Shown here in pieces: positions 5,288 through 6,234 of a DNA stretch of 6,234 bases. The stretch covers positions 1 to 6,234 of the forward strand of contig QMSR01000052.1 of assembly GCA_003649695.1 (NCBI GenBank), given 5' to 3'. Positions within the stretch are counted from its first letter, which is position 1, and the number at the start of each line of letters is the position of its first letter. Made by a program: the position numbers and the translations under genes. The notes under the pieces were generated by a model. The model was not told the DNA's origin, did not search any database, and saw only the letters and a program-made list of their open reading frames with translations. This DNA comes from Thermoplasmata archaeon (GTDB lineage: Archaea > Thermoplasmatota > Thermoplasmata > Thermoplasmatales > B87-G9).

Positions 5288-6234
5288 GACTTTTCTGATT
5301 TGCTCCAGAACAGCCTCCTGAGCGGTGGTGAGATTGGCATCTATTGTGCATCCGGCGGCATTGGGATGACCGCCTCCGCCGAAAAATTTTGCCACCCCAG
5401 ATACATCTATCCCTCTGCGGCTTCGCAGGGACACCCGGATTTTGCTCGGGGCGATTTCCTTGAACAGCGCCGCAACATCAACTCCCCGCACAGACATTGC
5501 GAAATCTATTATCCCCTCCGAGTTCTCCGGCGAGGTGGAAAAACTCTGCGTGGTCGCCCTGTCCAGCGTCAGAAACAGTATCCTGCCGTTGTGGTAGTTG
5601 TGGGCGTTGAACAGCGCAATCCCGATATTCCGCAGATAATCCTCGGAGAAATTGAAATACACCTCGCCGGTCAAAAACCGTGGATTTGCCCCCAATTTCA
5701 CCAGTTCGCCGGCGTCGAAGAAAGATTGCGGCGTGGCGTTGCTGAACGAGAACCGCCCCGTGTCGGTCATAATTGCCACATACAGGGCGCTGGCAGTTTT
5801 CTCGTCAATCGGGGCGCCAAGTTGCCTCAAAAGGTGGAAAATCATATCGCCGGCGGCGGGGGATTCCGGCTCCACCCAGTTCAGGTCGCCGAAGTTGGGG
5901 TTGTCCTCGTGGTGGTCAATGCTTATCACTTTTCTGCCGTTGCGCTCTGTGCCCAGCCAGTTGATTCTCTCCTCGCAGGAGCAGTCAACCACGATAATAT
6001 CGCCCTCACCAGTGCGGGAGTTCGGGAACCCGTTGATGTATTTCCGCATAAACTCGTATTTCCGTGGAAAATCCTCGGGCAGGGGCAGATACACCCGCTT
6101 GCCCATCTGACTCAAACTCCTGAACAGCGCCACAGAACACCCAAGCGAATCTCCGTCGGGGTCCTTGTGGGAAAGTATTGTGAACCTCTCTCCGGAGCGG
6201 ATAGCCCCAATTATTTCCTCGGGAACCGTTAACA
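5273..6234 (-). CDS. nrnA: DHH/DHHA1 phosphoesterase, NrnA-like (5' end outside window)
   Basis: NrnA-type enzymes are Mn2+-dependent cytosolic phosphoesterases that degrade short oligonucleotides (nanoRNAs). Many also hydrolyse pAp to AMP, and some linearised cyclic dinucleotides. The frame is open to the right edge and gives 319 visible residues, near the full length of the family, so only a short N-terminal piece is missing. DHH motifs occur in order: SHKDPDGDSLG (visible residues 21-31), VVDCS (D83), IDHH (D106-H108) and MTDTGRFSFSN (D157). The C-terminal DHHA1 domain has RVSLRSRRGIDV and FFGGGGHPNAAG (visible residues 285-294), the substrate-binding loop. An in-frame GTG at 6133 is not the real start, because it would remove the first metal-binding motif. 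The [2Fe-2S] protein gene follows 40 bases downstream. The exact substrate (nanoRNA, pAp or pApA/pGpG) cannot be read from sequence. Confidence 0.93.
   Translation of the reverse strand, partial: LTVPEEIIGAIRSGERFTILSHKDPDGDSLGCSVALFRSLSQMGKRVYLPLPEDFPRKYEFMRKYINGFPNSRTGEGDIIVVDCSCEERINWLGTERNGRKVISIDHHEDNPNFGDLNWVEPESPAAGDMIFHLLRQLGAPIDEKTASALYVAIMTDTGRFSFSNATPQSFFDAGELVKLGANPRFLTGEVYFNFSEDYLRNIGIALFNAHNYHNGRILFLTLDRATTQSFSTSPENSEGIIDFAMSVRGVDVAALFKEIAPSKIRVSLRSRRGIDVSGVAKFFGGGGHPNAAGCTIDANLTTAQEAVLEQIRKVLGYR

Noticed and set aside
5129..6232. 367-codon open frame on the + strand
   Set aside because: Antisense to the DHH phosphoesterase and part of the [2Fe-2S] gene, both of which have clear family motifs; the translation has no domain character.

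Overview
The window looks like an ordinary bacterial chromosome of moderately high G+C content. The bacterial assignment rests on a trans-translation gene (smpB), purine-rich Shine-Dalgarno sites and a tRNA gene whose 3' CCA is not encoded. I cannot name a phylum. The gene content (VIT/von Willebrand A secreted protein, stand-alone BFD-type ferredoxin-like protein, NrnA-type DHH phosphoesterase) is compatible with many environmental lineages.

Left part (1-4021, all + strand): a tightly packed run of four genes that is probably one operon. It opens with the C-terminal half of serine hydroxymethyltransferase (glyA), cut by the window edge at its PLP-lysine motif. Next come a PAS-like plus degenerate GGDEF protein, a small single-pass membrane protein of unknown function, and a large secreted protein with VIT, vWA (intact MIDAS) and two C-terminal beta-sandwich-like domains. 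Spacings are 11, about 2 and 3 bases, so co-transcription and translational coupling are likely. The GGDEF protein has lost its catalytic signature but keeps an RxxD motif at the inhibitory-site position, which suggests a c-di-GMP sensor rather than a synthase.

Middle (4022-4387): no protein gene. It holds a structured inverted-repeat element (4128-4185) carrying a 15-base copy of the tRNA T-arm sequence, then a tRNA-Leu(CAG) gene on the - strand. The rest of 4022-4127 and 4186-4231 shows nothing I can assign.

Right part (4388-6234): smpB (+) ends in a short hairpin with a T run. It converges on a - strand pair: an NrnA-like DHH/DHHA1 phosphoesterase, whose N-terminus runs off the right edge, followed 40 bases later by a small BFD-type [2Fe-2S] protein. 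The pair may be an operon, or the iron-sulfur gene may have its own weak promoter. No CRISPR array, insertion sequence or phage gene is visible.

The most unusual signals are the catalytically dead PAS-GGDEF protein coupled to an uncharacterised membrane protein and a secreted VIT-vWA protein, and the bistable-looking element with the tRNA T-arm copy. No clearly new defence or mobile system is visible.
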